Under the pieces are notes generated by a model. It had not been told where the DNA came from. It did no database searches and saw nothing but the letters and a program-made list of their open reading frames with translations. A program made the position numbers and the translations under genes. Positions 23,474-32,684 of a stretch of 64,000 bases of DNA are shown one piece after another. Source of the DNA: Punica granatum (lineage: Eukaryota > Streptophyta > Magnoliopsida > Myrtales > Lythraceae); contig NC_045129.1 in assembly GCF_007655135.1 (NCBI RefSeq), positions 20,930,274-20,994,273 of the forward strand, in the 5' to 3' direction. How positions within the stretch are numbered: the first letter of the stretch is position 1; every line of letters begins with the position of its first letter.

Positions 23474-24966
23474 ATGGATCGCTCGCATCCCTGTCTTAGG
23501 CTCGATGTCATCATCATGCCATCTGCGGACATTACTCGCCTTTGGAATACATTCCGCCCAGTTGACCGTGCATTCCTCCGGCTCATCATAGGAGACTTGC
23601 CATTACTCGCTGATTCCCCCATTGACTGGACCCTACTCAGAACTGCTATTAGTTTTTGGGACACTCAGCGGGCCGTATTCAGTTTTCAGGGGTCAGAGCT
23701 AGCTCCCACAGTAGAGGAGTACGCGGCACTCATTCAGCGACCCATGCCGACCCTCGACATCGTGGCGCCCAACCAGTTCGCCACGATACAGAGTAGACTC
23801 GCCATCCTCTTAGATCTCCGCGACGAAGAAATTCGTCTTGAACTTCAGCATGGAGGGGAGCATAGCGTTAGGACCGCATGGCTCATAGACTTCATACATG
23901 TTCGTTCTCTCAATGCCAGGGGAGAATCGTACCAACGTGACGCCTGTCATGGGTTCCTCTTGCTCATCTTTGGGACCATCCTATTCCCCCACTCGTCGAA
24001 CCTCATAAGGCACTCGCCCAAGTCATCCTCCAAGTGGTAGGAGGCCGTAGCTATGTAGAAGCCGTCTTGGCTGAGACCATTCGGTCTCTTGACTATGTAC
24101 GAGAGGTTCGACGTGGTAGAATGAGAGGAGCTCCGCATCTTCTTCAGATTTGGCTCCTCGCACACATCAGGCCGTTCTGCTCATCACATCCCTTTTCCTA
24201 CATCACTGACGAGCGTTCGCTCATCGCTCGCCTACTTCAAGTGTTTCGGCCCTCCGATCGCGACTACACCGATTGGATCCAGTTCTTCAAGAGACTCACC
24301 CCGGCACAGTTTTTGTGGGCTGCTCGCTGGAATCCCGGTGGACCCATGACCATTGGATGCCCTTCAGTCATAGGACTTCCTCTGATCAGTCACTTAGGGA
24401 GCACACTTGTTTTCCCAGCCCGAGTCATCAGACAACTTGGCGGCTTACAGGATATTCCTAGAGAGGCAGATCGCACTCCACACCGCTTCATGTGGACGGA
24501 TATTATAACTTTACTTCCAGATAGGGTTCTGCGGATTAGAGAAGTTCAACGTTTATGGAACACGCGCACCGTTCAAGAGCTCTATTTCCCGGAGCACCCT
24601 ACCGACGACGAACGAGCTTTCTCAGCTACCGTAGCATATGTGGCGCAATTCCATCCACAGGGACTCACACCCGTTCGTCGACGACATTTGCCGCGGATTC
24701 CTCACGCACCGCATGCAGACATTCCAGACGCGGAGAGCTCAGTCCAAGGAGTCATGCGCACAGAATTGCAGTCCATCAGAGAAGAGCGAGATCGACTCCG
24801 TTGTGAGCTTGTGGATATTCGCGCAGAACTCACTGATCACAGAGAGCTTCAGAGCGAGTTGGCTCAGATTCGCGCACGCATAGCGAACCAAGACAGGGAG
24901 ATAGCGCGTTTGAGCGCTATGCTGGACCGAGCGCGGGCAAAAGCTCGCAAGGTCTTTCATCCTTAG
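23474..24966 (+). pseudogene. ORF1 of element B (DUF7745/plant-mobile-like), one frameshift
   Basis: ATG at 23474 in the strong context GTAAGGATGG. The first frame runs to about 24010; a 4-nt deletion relative to A near 24010 (A keeps GACG) moves the rest into another frame, which is open to the stop at 24966. Undamaged, it would encode about 498 residues. Visible blocks: DWTLLRTAISFW near residue 50, VEEYAAL, the hydrophobic HGFLLLIFGTILFP, LQIWLLAHIRPF, a glycine-rich WNPGGPM...ISHLGS segment, and a C-terminal charged coiled coil. Function unknown. Tat/Ogre elements characteristically carry an ORF here, and a diverged homologue exists in D. It has no catalytic signature that I can name. GTAAGG just before the ATG may also act as a splice donor. 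Confidence 0.85.
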
Positions 24967-25271
24967 GTTTAGTTTGTTAACGCTTTTGCCCCGCACCGGA
25001 CCCACGCAGCGTTCACTCAGCTACGGGTTGTAATAGTTGGCGGTTTAATGTTTATGTTTCCTTTTCAAACAGACTGTCTTTATAAATTATAGAATATGAA
25101 TCAAACTGATGTAATGGCATTAGTATTTTCAAACTTATGCACCTCATGCATTCATATACTGTCATCTATATTTTGAAGATAGTCAAAGCACTATAAGTAC
25201 ACTCATACACTTACGCATACAGGTACTAACAACTGGCGTCCCATCGATATCCGACTCGTGCACGAGTAAGG
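24967..25271 (+). other. ORF1-gag spacer of element B
   Basis: 305 nt, the same length as in A. Holds the downstream inverted-repeat arm, then an A/T-rich stretch, TACTAAC and the gag start context. No coding capacity. Confidence 0.7.
25042..25116 (+). repeat. Downstream arm of ORF1-flanking inverted repeat (element B)
   Basis: GGTTTAATGTTTAT (25042-25055) and CAAACTGATGTAATG (25102-25116), separated by 46 nt, pair with the arm at 23420-23451, where the gap is 3 nt. It lies 75 nt after the ORF1 stop. Weaker complementarity continues outward around the TTTTCAAA and ATGCA words. Confidence 0.92.
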
Positions 25272-28200
25272 ATGGCAGAAGACCAACAACCCGCCATTCT
25301 TGAACAGGATACTCCGCCAACGCCGATACATTCTCAAACACCACTGACGCAAGTTACATCACCTGTAATGCTCACGGACATATCTACAGCGCATTCAGGC
25401 GTCCCTATCGGACATCCTCCACCAACAGTACAGACGGCGTCCAACCTTGTGGAGTCCGCACGTTTTACTGCGTTAGAAGGAATGGTGAACCACTTGGCGG
25501 CCAACATGGCCACCAACATGACTGAGCTCATGGCCATGCTCAGGAATCAGAATCAGGCCTCATCGAGCTTTACTCCGCCTCTGGAGCATAGACCAATTGT
25601 CGATCCAAATCCAATGGTCACTCCAACCTTTGCTTCGGAGGCTGAAGACGCATCTTTCTCGGCAATGGCGTTTGCACCAACAGTCCATCCGATCAATGAT
25701 CCTTTACCGCCACCACCTGCTCCAACAGCAGTTCCGTTGCCACCAGCAGCTTTCTTATCCACGGACTCTACTATGCATGCGCTGCCACCGCTAACCGTGT
25801 CAATGCATCCTCCAATCTATACTGTGCCACCACCGACAGTTCCTCCGGTCACGATCGCACAGGCTCCTGTTTCCACTGCAGACCAATTTCCTTTCCAAAC
25901 TCCACAACCCCAAATAAGCTTTTCTTACCCTGCTCCACCGCCCCTAAACATTCCTCCCACTGAACCGGGCACGCCTACTCAGGCTGCCCCTCCAGCTCTA
26001 CCGACAAACGTTCCTCTCGAAGCGGAGAATGAACAGGAGAGGAGAATAAAGAGAATGGAGGAAACCATTCGAGCCCTCCAAGTAGGCAACCCCCGTTTCG
26101 ATTTCAGTGACAGTGACTGGAATCTCTTTCCAGGCATGCGGCTGCCCCCTAAGATCAAAATTCCAGAGTTCAAAAGATATGATGGGACCAGAGACCCTCG
26201 GCATCATCTCCGTCATTATCAGAGCAAAATGCTCTCATACTGGGATTATGAGGAATTCGTCATTCAGACTTTCCAAGATAGTCTTATGGGATCGGCGCTA
26301 GATTGGTTTATGACCCTGAAAGCCGGCGATGTCCCTACATGGACAGATCTTTCTCAGAAGTTCCTCGACCAGTATCGATTTTGTGCGGAAACACCTCCTA
26401 CCCTTCTCGATCTCAGCATGACAGAGATGAAGGAGGGTCAAGCTTTCGAAGCATACGCAACGGAATGGAGAGGAAGAGCAGCAAAGCACATTCCTCCAAT
26501 CACTGAGCGACAACAAGTTCAGCTGTTCCACTCCACACTCAGAGGCGCGTATTACTCACATCTCCTGGCTCATACTTCCTCCTTCTCGGACTTGATCGAG
26601 GCAGGAAAGAAGCTTGACATGGGTGTTAAGTTAGGAAGAATCGAAGGCCCATCAAAGAAGAAGGATGGAGAGACGTCAAAGAAGCAGACTGCTGGAACCT
26701 CCAGGAGAAGCAAAGACATGACTATTGGCGCCGTCAACTCCGGATATCAGGCTTCACAGCCGATTTCGGTGGACTATACTCCTGCATTACAGACTCCCCA
26801 GGCATATGCACATCCCGTGCATTATGTGCAGCCCTACCAAACATCGCAGGCTTATTTCCCAACCCCGCCAACTGTTATCCAGTCGCAACTTCCGCAACAG
26901 CATATTCCTGCTCAGGCTCAACAAGGTAGACCCCCGGCTTCGAGATCTCCTCAGTCGGTTCAACGTGCTCCAGCCCCCAGAACTTATCAGGACAAAGTTG
27001 CACAACCGCGTCCACGCAAGCAGTACACCACTTTACCAGCCCCTCTCTCTCACATATTCAGGCAGCTTCTTGCAGGCAACAAGATCAGAACAGAAGCGCC
27101 TGGTCCCAACTTTGACCCCGCAGTGCAGAATCAGAACTTACACTGTGAATTCCATCGGGGTGCTCCTGGTCATACCCTCGACAATTGCTGGACACTCCGG
27201 AATAAAATTCAGGAGTTGATCGACGCAAGGCAAATCTCCTTTAATGAAGTGAAGCCACCGAATGTCCGCGCAAACCCTCTCCCCGATCATGGATCAGGTT
27301 CAGGACCTTCTATCAACATGATCAGCATCGCTTCTATCAAAGAGGAAGAAGACGCGCAGAAGACCTCAATTCCCTTTATTGTCAATTATGCTCCGACAAA
27401 TGATGCATTTACATCTGACGTCCCATTCGTTATCGAGGTTCTTGCGAAGGAGCCATACCAAGACCGTCGAGTTCCCTGGGATTATGGGAATGAGGTTGCC
27501 AACATGGAGCATGAGATGAGTGCGATGGGCATCACGCGCTCAGGACGAGTTTATCAGGGTCCAGAGTCTACAGACAAAGGGAAAGCCCCTGTTATTACAT
27601 CCTCAGCCGTTCCAGAAGCCGTGCCAGTCTTTACAAAGAAGGTCACCGATCAAGAAGCGGAAGCTTTCATGAAAGTGATCAAGGCAAGTGAGTACAAAGT
27701 GGTGGAGCAAATGGGCAAGTCACCCGCCCATATCTCGCTCCTCGCGTTGCTTTTGAGCTCCGAGCCGCATCGGAATGCTTTGTTGAAAGTCCTCACCGCG
27801 GCACAAGTCCCAAAAGACACGGCACCGGATAATATCGAGCAGACTGTTAGTTCAATCTTCTCGAATCAGATATCCTTTGCAGATGATGAGCTTCCATCCG
27901 AAGGTCAGGAACACTTACGGGCATTGCACATAGTCTGTAAGTGCAACAATCACATTGTTGGTCGAGTCATGATCGACAACGGCTCTGCTCTCAACGTTTG
28001 CCCCGTCTCCACACTGAAACAGATGAACGTGGACATGAGCCGCATCCGTGCAAGCAAGACCACTGTTCGAGCCTTTGATGGCTCTAGGAGAGAAGTGAAT
28101 GGAGAAATCGATCTCCTGATCGATGTGGGTCCTTGCTCATTCTCTGTCACCTTTCAGATCCTCGAGATACCCAATGCTTTCAGTCTCTTGCTCGGGAGAC

Positions 28201-28892
28201 CATGGATTCACGCCGCCGGCGCTGTTCCTTCGTCGCTGCACCAGAAACTGAAGTTCTTCGTCGAAGGTAAGCTTATCACTGTCAACGGTGAGGAAGACTA
28301 CGCAGTCTACAAGGAGACAGCCGTTCCTTACATCAGCATTGGAGAAGATCAGAATCTTCCCTTTCACTCTTTCGACACGATTTCCGTAATCCGAGACTAC
28401 GGAAAAGTCGGTCCATCACGAACCGATCGTATGATTGGAAAGGTTCTGTTGAAGAACGATTACGTCCCCGGAACTGGACTTGGGGCACGTGCACAGGGAA
28501 TCCTTCGACCGATTGAAATGGAGGAATACCGCAATAGGAGGGGACTTGGCTTTCGCCCCTCCTGTCATGAGATCGTGCAGTCTCGCCGTGGAAAGCATCT
28601 ACACCGCCTTGCTGTACATTACGAAAAGCTCTTCAGGGGCATTCTGGTTCCACCACTCTCACAGTTTTTTGCAGCACCACCGCAGATCATGGGAGGCACC
28701 TCCGATAGCCCAATCACTGAAACAGATGACTTCTCTTCGGATGCAGTTGAAGCGTTTTTGGCTTTGCCAGCCATATATGCCGTCACTGAGGAGACATCTT
28801 CCAGGGTTCATATCCGCCCTGTACGGGAGGATGAGGAGCTTACCAACTGGACTTCAGTTCCGCTCTACTGGGCCGTAGTTGCCGATGTGTAA
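25272..28892 (+). CDS. gag-pro: gag-pro polyprotein of element B
   Basis: 1206 codons, fully open. Residues 1-280 are rich in proline, glutamine and alanine. Residues about 283-460 are the retrotransposon gag domain (PKIKIPEFKRYDGTRDP, LDWF, WTDLSQKF, FHSTL). A C-x2-H-x5-H-x4-C knuckle (C625, H628, H634, C639) probably binds RNA. The aspartic protease has its D-N-G-S active site at residue 902 and a second hydrophobic LLLGRPWI block; D-N-G replaces the usual D-T/S-G. After the protease, residues about 1058-1095 are G-patch-like (GTGLGARAQG, RRGLGF). Gag forms the particle and the protease matures the polyprotein. The frame ends at a TAA that lies inside a putative intron (28889-29080), so spliced RNA would continue in frame into pol. 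The start is chosen at the first ATG, with G at +4 and A at -3. Confidence 0.96.
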   Translation: MAEDQQPAILEQDTPPTPIHSQTPLTQVTSPVMLTDISTAHSGVPIGHPPPTVQTASNLVESARFTALEGMVNHLAANMATNMTELMAMLRNQNQASSSFTPPLEHRPIVDPNPMVTPTFASEAEDASFSAMAFAPTVHPINDPLPPPPAPTAVPLPPAAFLSTDSTMHALPPLTVSMHPPIYTVPPPTVPPVTIAQAPVSTADQFPFQTPQPQISFSYPAPPPLNIPPTEPGTPTQAAPPALPTNVPLEAENEQERRIKRMEETIRALQVGNPRFDFSDSDWNLFPGMRLPPKIKIPEFKRYDGTRDPRHHLRHYQSKMLSYWDYEEFVIQTFQDSLMGSALDWFMTLKAGDVPTWTDLSQKFLDQYRFCAETPPTLLDLSMTEMKEGQAFEAYATEWRGRAAKHIPPITERQQVQLFHSTLRGAYYSHLLAHTSSFSDLIEAGKKLDMGVKLGRIEGPSKKKDGETSKKQTAGTSRRSKDMTIGAVNSGYQASQPISVDYTPALQTPQAYAHPVHYVQPYQTSQAYFPTPPTVIQSQLPQQHIPAQAQQGRPPASRSPQSVQRAPAPRTYQDKVAQPRPRKQYTTLPAPLSHIFRQLLAGNKIRTEAPGPNFDPAVQNQNLHCEFHRGAPGHTLDNCWTLRNKIQELIDARQISFNEVKPPNVRANPLPDHGSGSGPSINMISIASIKEEEDAQKTSIPFIVNYAPTNDAFTSDVPFVIEVLAKEPYQDRRVPWDYGNEVANMEHEMSAMGITRSGRVYQGPESTDKGKAPVITSSAVPEAVPVFTKKVTDQEAEAFMKVIKASEYKVVEQMGKSPAHISLLALLLSSEPHRNALLKVLTAAQVPKDTAPDNIEQTVSSIFSNQISFADDELPSEGQEHLRALHIVCKCNNHIVGRVMIDNGSALNVCPVSTLKQMNVDMSRIRASKTTVRAFDGSRREVNGEIDLLIDVGPCSFSVTFQILEIPNAFSLLLGRPWIHAAGAVPSSLHQKLKFFVEGKLITVNGEEDYAVYKETAVPYISIGEDQNLPFHSFDTISVIRDYGKVGPSRTDRMIGKVLLKNDYVPGTGLGARAQGILRPIEMEEYRNRRGLGFRPSCHEIVQSRRGKHLHRLAVHYEKLFRGILVPPLSQFFAAPPQIMGGTSDSPITETDDFSSDAVEAFLALPAIYAVTEETSSRVHIRPVREDEELTNWTSVPLYWAVVADV

Positions 28893-29080
28893 AACGGTCT
28901 TTATATATAATGCTACCTGTGTGTCGGCAACGCCATAAGCCACACAACAGAAGAGGGGTTTTTGTTATGGCTTATTAATAAAATCCCTACATGCTTTTTG
29001 AATTTTTGTGTCTAGATTCTCTCTCTCATGCTTACTTCTAGCATCTTTTAATTTCTAAAACAATTCGCTTTCATGTCCAG
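28889..29080 (+). other. Putative spliceosomal intron between pro and RT (192 nt)
   Basis: Donor GTAAAACG at 28889 and acceptor TCATGTCCAG ending at 29080, after a pyrimidine-rich stretch (TTCTCTCTCTCATGC). Splicing joins GT from codon 28887 to G at 29081, giving Val, then continues CTC CAA TCG in the pol frame, so gag-pro and pol become one polyprotein. An intron at this place is a known hallmark of Ogre elements. The alternative GT at 28887 would break the frame. Confidence 0.75.
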
Positions 29081-32000
29081 GCTCCAATCGAATCCAAATC
29101 ACCGATGCAACGATTCGAATTCGTCCGAAACACACCTCAGAAAGTCCCTACCCATATACTTCGGGGAAGGACTTGACGAGGACGATCACGTGCCCGAGAT
29201 ATTGCATCGTCTTGAAAACCATCAACTCACTTCGATCGAGCCAACCGAAGAGATCAACATAGGCACCACAGAAGAGCAACGCACCCTAAGGATCGGGACG
29301 AATCTCGACCCCGCACAGAGAGCCCGGATGATCGATTTCTTGTCAGAGTATCAAGAGGTCTTCGCTTGGTCTTATACCGATATGCCAGGTTTGGACCCCT
29401 CGATCGTAAAGCATTTCCTCCCACTCGACATTGAAAGATTTCCGCCCAAACGTCAACACTTACGGCGTCAACGAGCTGATCTTCTTCTCCGCATTAAAGA
29501 GGAGGTCGTCAAACAGGTGGATGCGGGATTCTTAGAGGTATGCAATTACTCTGAATGGGTAGCTAACGTGGTGCCAGTGGAAAAGAAGAATGGGAAGGTC
29601 AGAGTCTGCATCGACTATCGAGACCTTAACAAGGCCAGTCCTAAGGATAACTTCCCGCTGCCCCATATCGACGTCTTGGTGGACAATACAGCACGCCACA
29701 CACAATTCTCCTTCATGGATGGTTTCTCTGGATACAATCAGATTCAGATGGCCGAGGAGGATAAGATCAAAACGACGTTCATCACGATGTGGGGTACGTT
29801 TTGTTACAAGGTCATGCCTTTTGGTCTCAAAAACGCTGGGGCAACCTATCAGCGGGCAATGGTCACTCTATTTCATGACATGATGCATAAAGAGATAGAG
29901 GTTTACGTCGACGACATGATTGCAAAGTCCAAAGCAGGTGAAGATCATCTTGTCAACCTCAGGCGGCTATTTGATCGTCTCAGGAAGTACAAACTCCGAC
30001 TCAACCCAACGAAATGCACTTTCGGCGTCAAGTCAGGAAAATTGCTAGGGTTTGTAGTCAGCGAAAAGGGCATCGAGGTTGATCCCGACAAAGTCAAGGC
30101 GATCATGGAATTGCCCCCTCCATCGACAGTGCGCGAAGTAAGGAGTTTCCTAGGACGGCTGAATTACATCGCACGTTTCATTGCAAATTTAACAGACAAG
30201 TGCCAACCACTCTTCCGTTTGCTTCGCAAAAATGCAGCGGTTGAATGGGATGACGAGTGTCAGAAAGCTTTTGATACAGTCAAGGCATACCTAGTTCAGC
30301 CACCGGTGTTGGTTCCACCTTCACCGGATCGTCCTCTCATTCTGTACCTGACAGTACGCCGACAATCCATCGGATGCATGTTAGGGCAAAAGGACGATTC
30401 CTCTCATGCAGAGCGAGCAATTTATTATTTAAGCAAAAAGTTCACTGAAGGGGAGTCCAACTACCCTGAGATAGAGAAGATGTGTTGCGCACTCGTTTGG
30501 GTCATGCAAAGGCTCCGGCAATACACTCTCTACCATACTGTTCGCCTGCTGTCAAAGACAGATCCTTTGAAGTATCTACTCAGCAGTCCGTCCTCCATGA
30601 GGAACATAGCAAAATGGCGTTGCCAACTGACGGAGTATGACATCGAATACGTATCACGCACGTCAATGAAGGGCCAAGCAATTGCAGATCATCTAGCGGA
30701 GTTTCCGATCGAGGACGACACACCGATCAACCCTAACTTTCCAGATGAAAGGATCCTCCAAGTGAGTGATGAGGAAGAGACTCTAGGATGGAAGATGTAC
30801 TTTGACGGTGCAGTCAATTCCACTGGGTCTGGTATCGGCGCGGTGCTGATATCCCCTGAGGGGCGTCATTTCCCTGTTGCAGCGAAGATTGATTTCCCTT
30901 GCACCAACAACATAGCCGAATATGAAGCTTGTATCCTCGGTTTGCAGGCCGCAATCTACCTCAAAGTCAAGGAGTTAAAAGTGTTTGGCGATTCTATGCT
31001 CACAATCTTCCAGACGCTTAAACAATGGAAGACGAAAGATCCAAAGTTGGTGCCATATCATGAGTACCTCGAAGAGTTGACAGAGAACTTCAAAGATATC
31101 TCATTTACGTACACCCCACGCATGAAGAACCAGTTCGCAGATGCACTTGCAACGCTCGCATCCATGGTGAGCATTACGAAGGAGAATCTCATAGAACCTC
31201 TCGAGTTTGAGATTGCTCAGGGCCCTGCCCATTGCGATGTAATTGATGCTGTTGACGGCAAACCGTGGTACGCAGACATCAAGCACTTGCTGCAAACAGG
31301 TCAATTCCCAGCGTTCACCGATCGTCATGACCGGAGGACTCTACGCCGCATTGCGGCACACTTTTTCCTGAGTGGCGAGACTCTCTACCGCCGTTCATTC
31401 GATGCTACACTACTTCGGTGTGTCGACGAGAATGAGGCACAACGCCTCATGGAAGAAGTGCACGAAGGAAATTGCGGACCTCATATGAATGGACTCATGC
31501 TAGCAAAGAAGCTCATGCGACTCGGGTACTTCTGGTCTACCATGGAGACCGACTGCGTCAAGCATGTCAGACACTGTCACTTGTGTCAAGTCTACGCGAA
31601 TCAGATCAGAGCACCACCCAACGAGCTCCATCCAATGGCTGCTCCGTGGCCATTTTCAATGTGGGGCATGGACGTGATTGGTCCAGTCAACCCTAAAGCA
31701 TCCAATGGACATTTGTTCATACTGGTAGCTATCGATTACTTCACCAAGTGGATCGAAGCTATCACCCTTGCGTCAGTCACTGCAAAGGCCGTGGCTCGCT
31801 TCCTCAAACGCGACATCATTGCGCGATACGGGGTCCCTGCGACTCTCATCACCGACAATGCCAAGAACCTGAATAATAAGCTCATTGACGAGCTCTGTGC
31901 ACAGTTCAGGATCCAACATCGTAATTCCTCTCCATATCGTCCACAAATGAATGGTGCGGTAGAGGCAGCGAATAAGAATATAAAGAAAATCATCGAAAAA

Positions 32001-32513
32001 ATGACGGTGAATTACAAGGACTGGCATGAGATGCTCCCGTTTGCACTCTTGGCATATCGGACTTCTATCCGCTCATCCACCGGGGCAACCCCGTATTCTT
32101 TGGTCTACGGCATGGAAGCGGTTCTTCCAATCGAAGTGGAGATTCCCTCCATGAGGGTTCTTGCCGAGTCCAAACTCGAGGAAGCAGAATGGGCGAAGCA
32201 ACGCTATGAACAGCTTAATCTCATCGACGAGAAGCGGCTAACTGCACTTTGCCACGGTCAGTGCTATCAGCAAAGAATGGCTCGAACATTCAACAAAAAA
32301 GTTCGTCCTCGCAAGTTCAGCCCCAGCGACCTCGTCTTGCGAAAAGTTTTACACATCGCCCCAGATTCCAGGGGCAAGTTCGCTTACAAGTACGACGGTC
32401 CATTCATCGTTAAAGAAGTCTTTGACGGAGGGGCAATCATTCTCAACGATATGGACGGAAACGAGAACGCTCTTCCGGTCAATGCTGATGCTCTTAAGAA
32501 ATACTATCCGTGA
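29073..32513 (+). CDS. pol: pol of element B: reverse transcriptase, RNase H, aRNH, integrase
   Basis: 1146 codons from the first ATG; the true N-terminus is probably the spliced junction at 29081. Reverse transcriptase about residues 130-330 with VCIDYRDLN and active site Y278-V-D-D. Connection and first RNase H about 405-545; its first catalytic Asp position reads TVRRQ, so this domain may be inactive. Archaeal-type second RNase H about 573-700 with D578, E616, D640 and D690. Integrase: His/Cys zinc block near 795-835, then D867, D928 and E964 with 35 residues between the last two. The C-terminal part ends KYYP at 32513. It makes cDNA in the particle and inserts it in the nucleus. All frames are intact, and with gag-pro this would be an autonomous element. 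Dual RNase H is diagnostic of the Tat lineage. Confidence 0.97.
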   Translation: MSRLQSNPNHRCNDSNSSETHLRKSLPIYFGEGLDEDDHVPEILHRLENHQLTSIEPTEEINIGTTEEQRTLRIGTNLDPAQRARMIDFLSEYQEVFAWSYTDMPGLDPSIVKHFLPLDIERFPPKRQHLRRQRADLLLRIKEEVVKQVDAGFLEVCNYSEWVANVVPVEKKNGKVRVCIDYRDLNKASPKDNFPLPHIDVLVDNTARHTQFSFMDGFSGYNQIQMAEEDKIKTTFITMWGTFCYKVMPFGLKNAGATYQRAMVTLFHDMMHKEIEVYVDDMIAKSKAGEDHLVNLRRLFDRLRKYKLRLNPTKCTFGVKSGKLLGFVVSEKGIEVDPDKVKAIMELPPPSTVREVRSFLGRLNYIARFIANLTDKCQPLFRLLRKNAAVEWDDECQKAFDTVKAYLVQPPVLVPPSPDRPLILYLTVRRQSIGCMLGQKDDSSHAERAIYYLSKKFTEGESNYPEIEKMCCALVWVMQRLRQYTLYHTVRLLSKTDPLKYLLSSPSSMRNIAKWRCQLTEYDIEYVSRTSMKGQAIADHLAEFPIEDDTPINPNFPDERILQVSDEEETLGWKMYFDGAVNSTGSGIGAVLISPEGRHFPVAAKIDFPCTNNIAEYEACILGLQAAIYLKVKELKVFGDSMLTIFQTLKQWKTKDPKLVPYHEYLEELTENFKDISFTYTPRMKNQFADALATLASMVSITKENLIEPLEFEIAQGPAHCDVIDAVDGKPWYADIKHLLQTGQFPAFTDRHDRRTLRRIAAHFFLSGETLYRRSFDATLLRCVDENEAQRLMEEVHEGNCGPHMNGLMLAKKLMRLGYFWSTMETDCVKHVRHCHLCQVYANQIRAPPNELHPMAAPWPFSMWGMDVIGPVNPKASNGHLFILVAIDYFTKWIEAITLASVTAKAVARFLKRDIIARYGVPATLITDNAKNLNNKLIDELCAQFRIQHRNSSPYRPQMNGAVEAANKNIKKIIEKMTVNYKDWHEMLPFALLAYRTSIRSSTGATPYSLVYGMEAVLPIEVEIPSMRVLAESKLEEAEWAKQRYEQLNLIDEKRLTALCHGQCYQQRMARTFNKKVRPRKFSPSDLVLRKVLHIAPDSRGKFAYKYDGPFIVKEVFDGGAIILNDMDGNENALPVNADALKKYYP

Positions 32514-32684
32514 TGGTGTTTCTCTTATCCCACTGCGGATGTTTTCTCAAATGCACATTACATTTTATCTTTCTTTGCATGTACAGTTCCCAACACTTTT
32601 AATTTCGTTAACTCATGTACTCCCATCTTCTGCTCTTTCCCTTTTCTCTGAATTTTTCCTGAGAGAAAAAGAATGGATTTCCCG
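32514..32684 (+). other. Start of 3' UTR of element B
   Basis: 170 nt between the pol stop and the first conserved hairpin. It contains CCTGAGAGAAAAAGAA, which is also present in C at 11821. No gene. Confidence 0.7.

Larger units (their letters stand above)
23468..25266 (+). other. Candidate retained intron containing ORF1 (element B)
   Basis: A donor-like AG|GTAAGG lies at 23466-23473, directly before the ORF1 ATG. Upstream of gag, TACTAAC (25224-25230) matches the branch-point consensus, and the first AG after it is at 25265-25266, 6 nt before the gag ATG. Removal of 23468-25266 would place the leader next to gag. Inference only: GTAAGGATGG also precedes gag and may simply be a start context. 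Confidence 0.4.
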
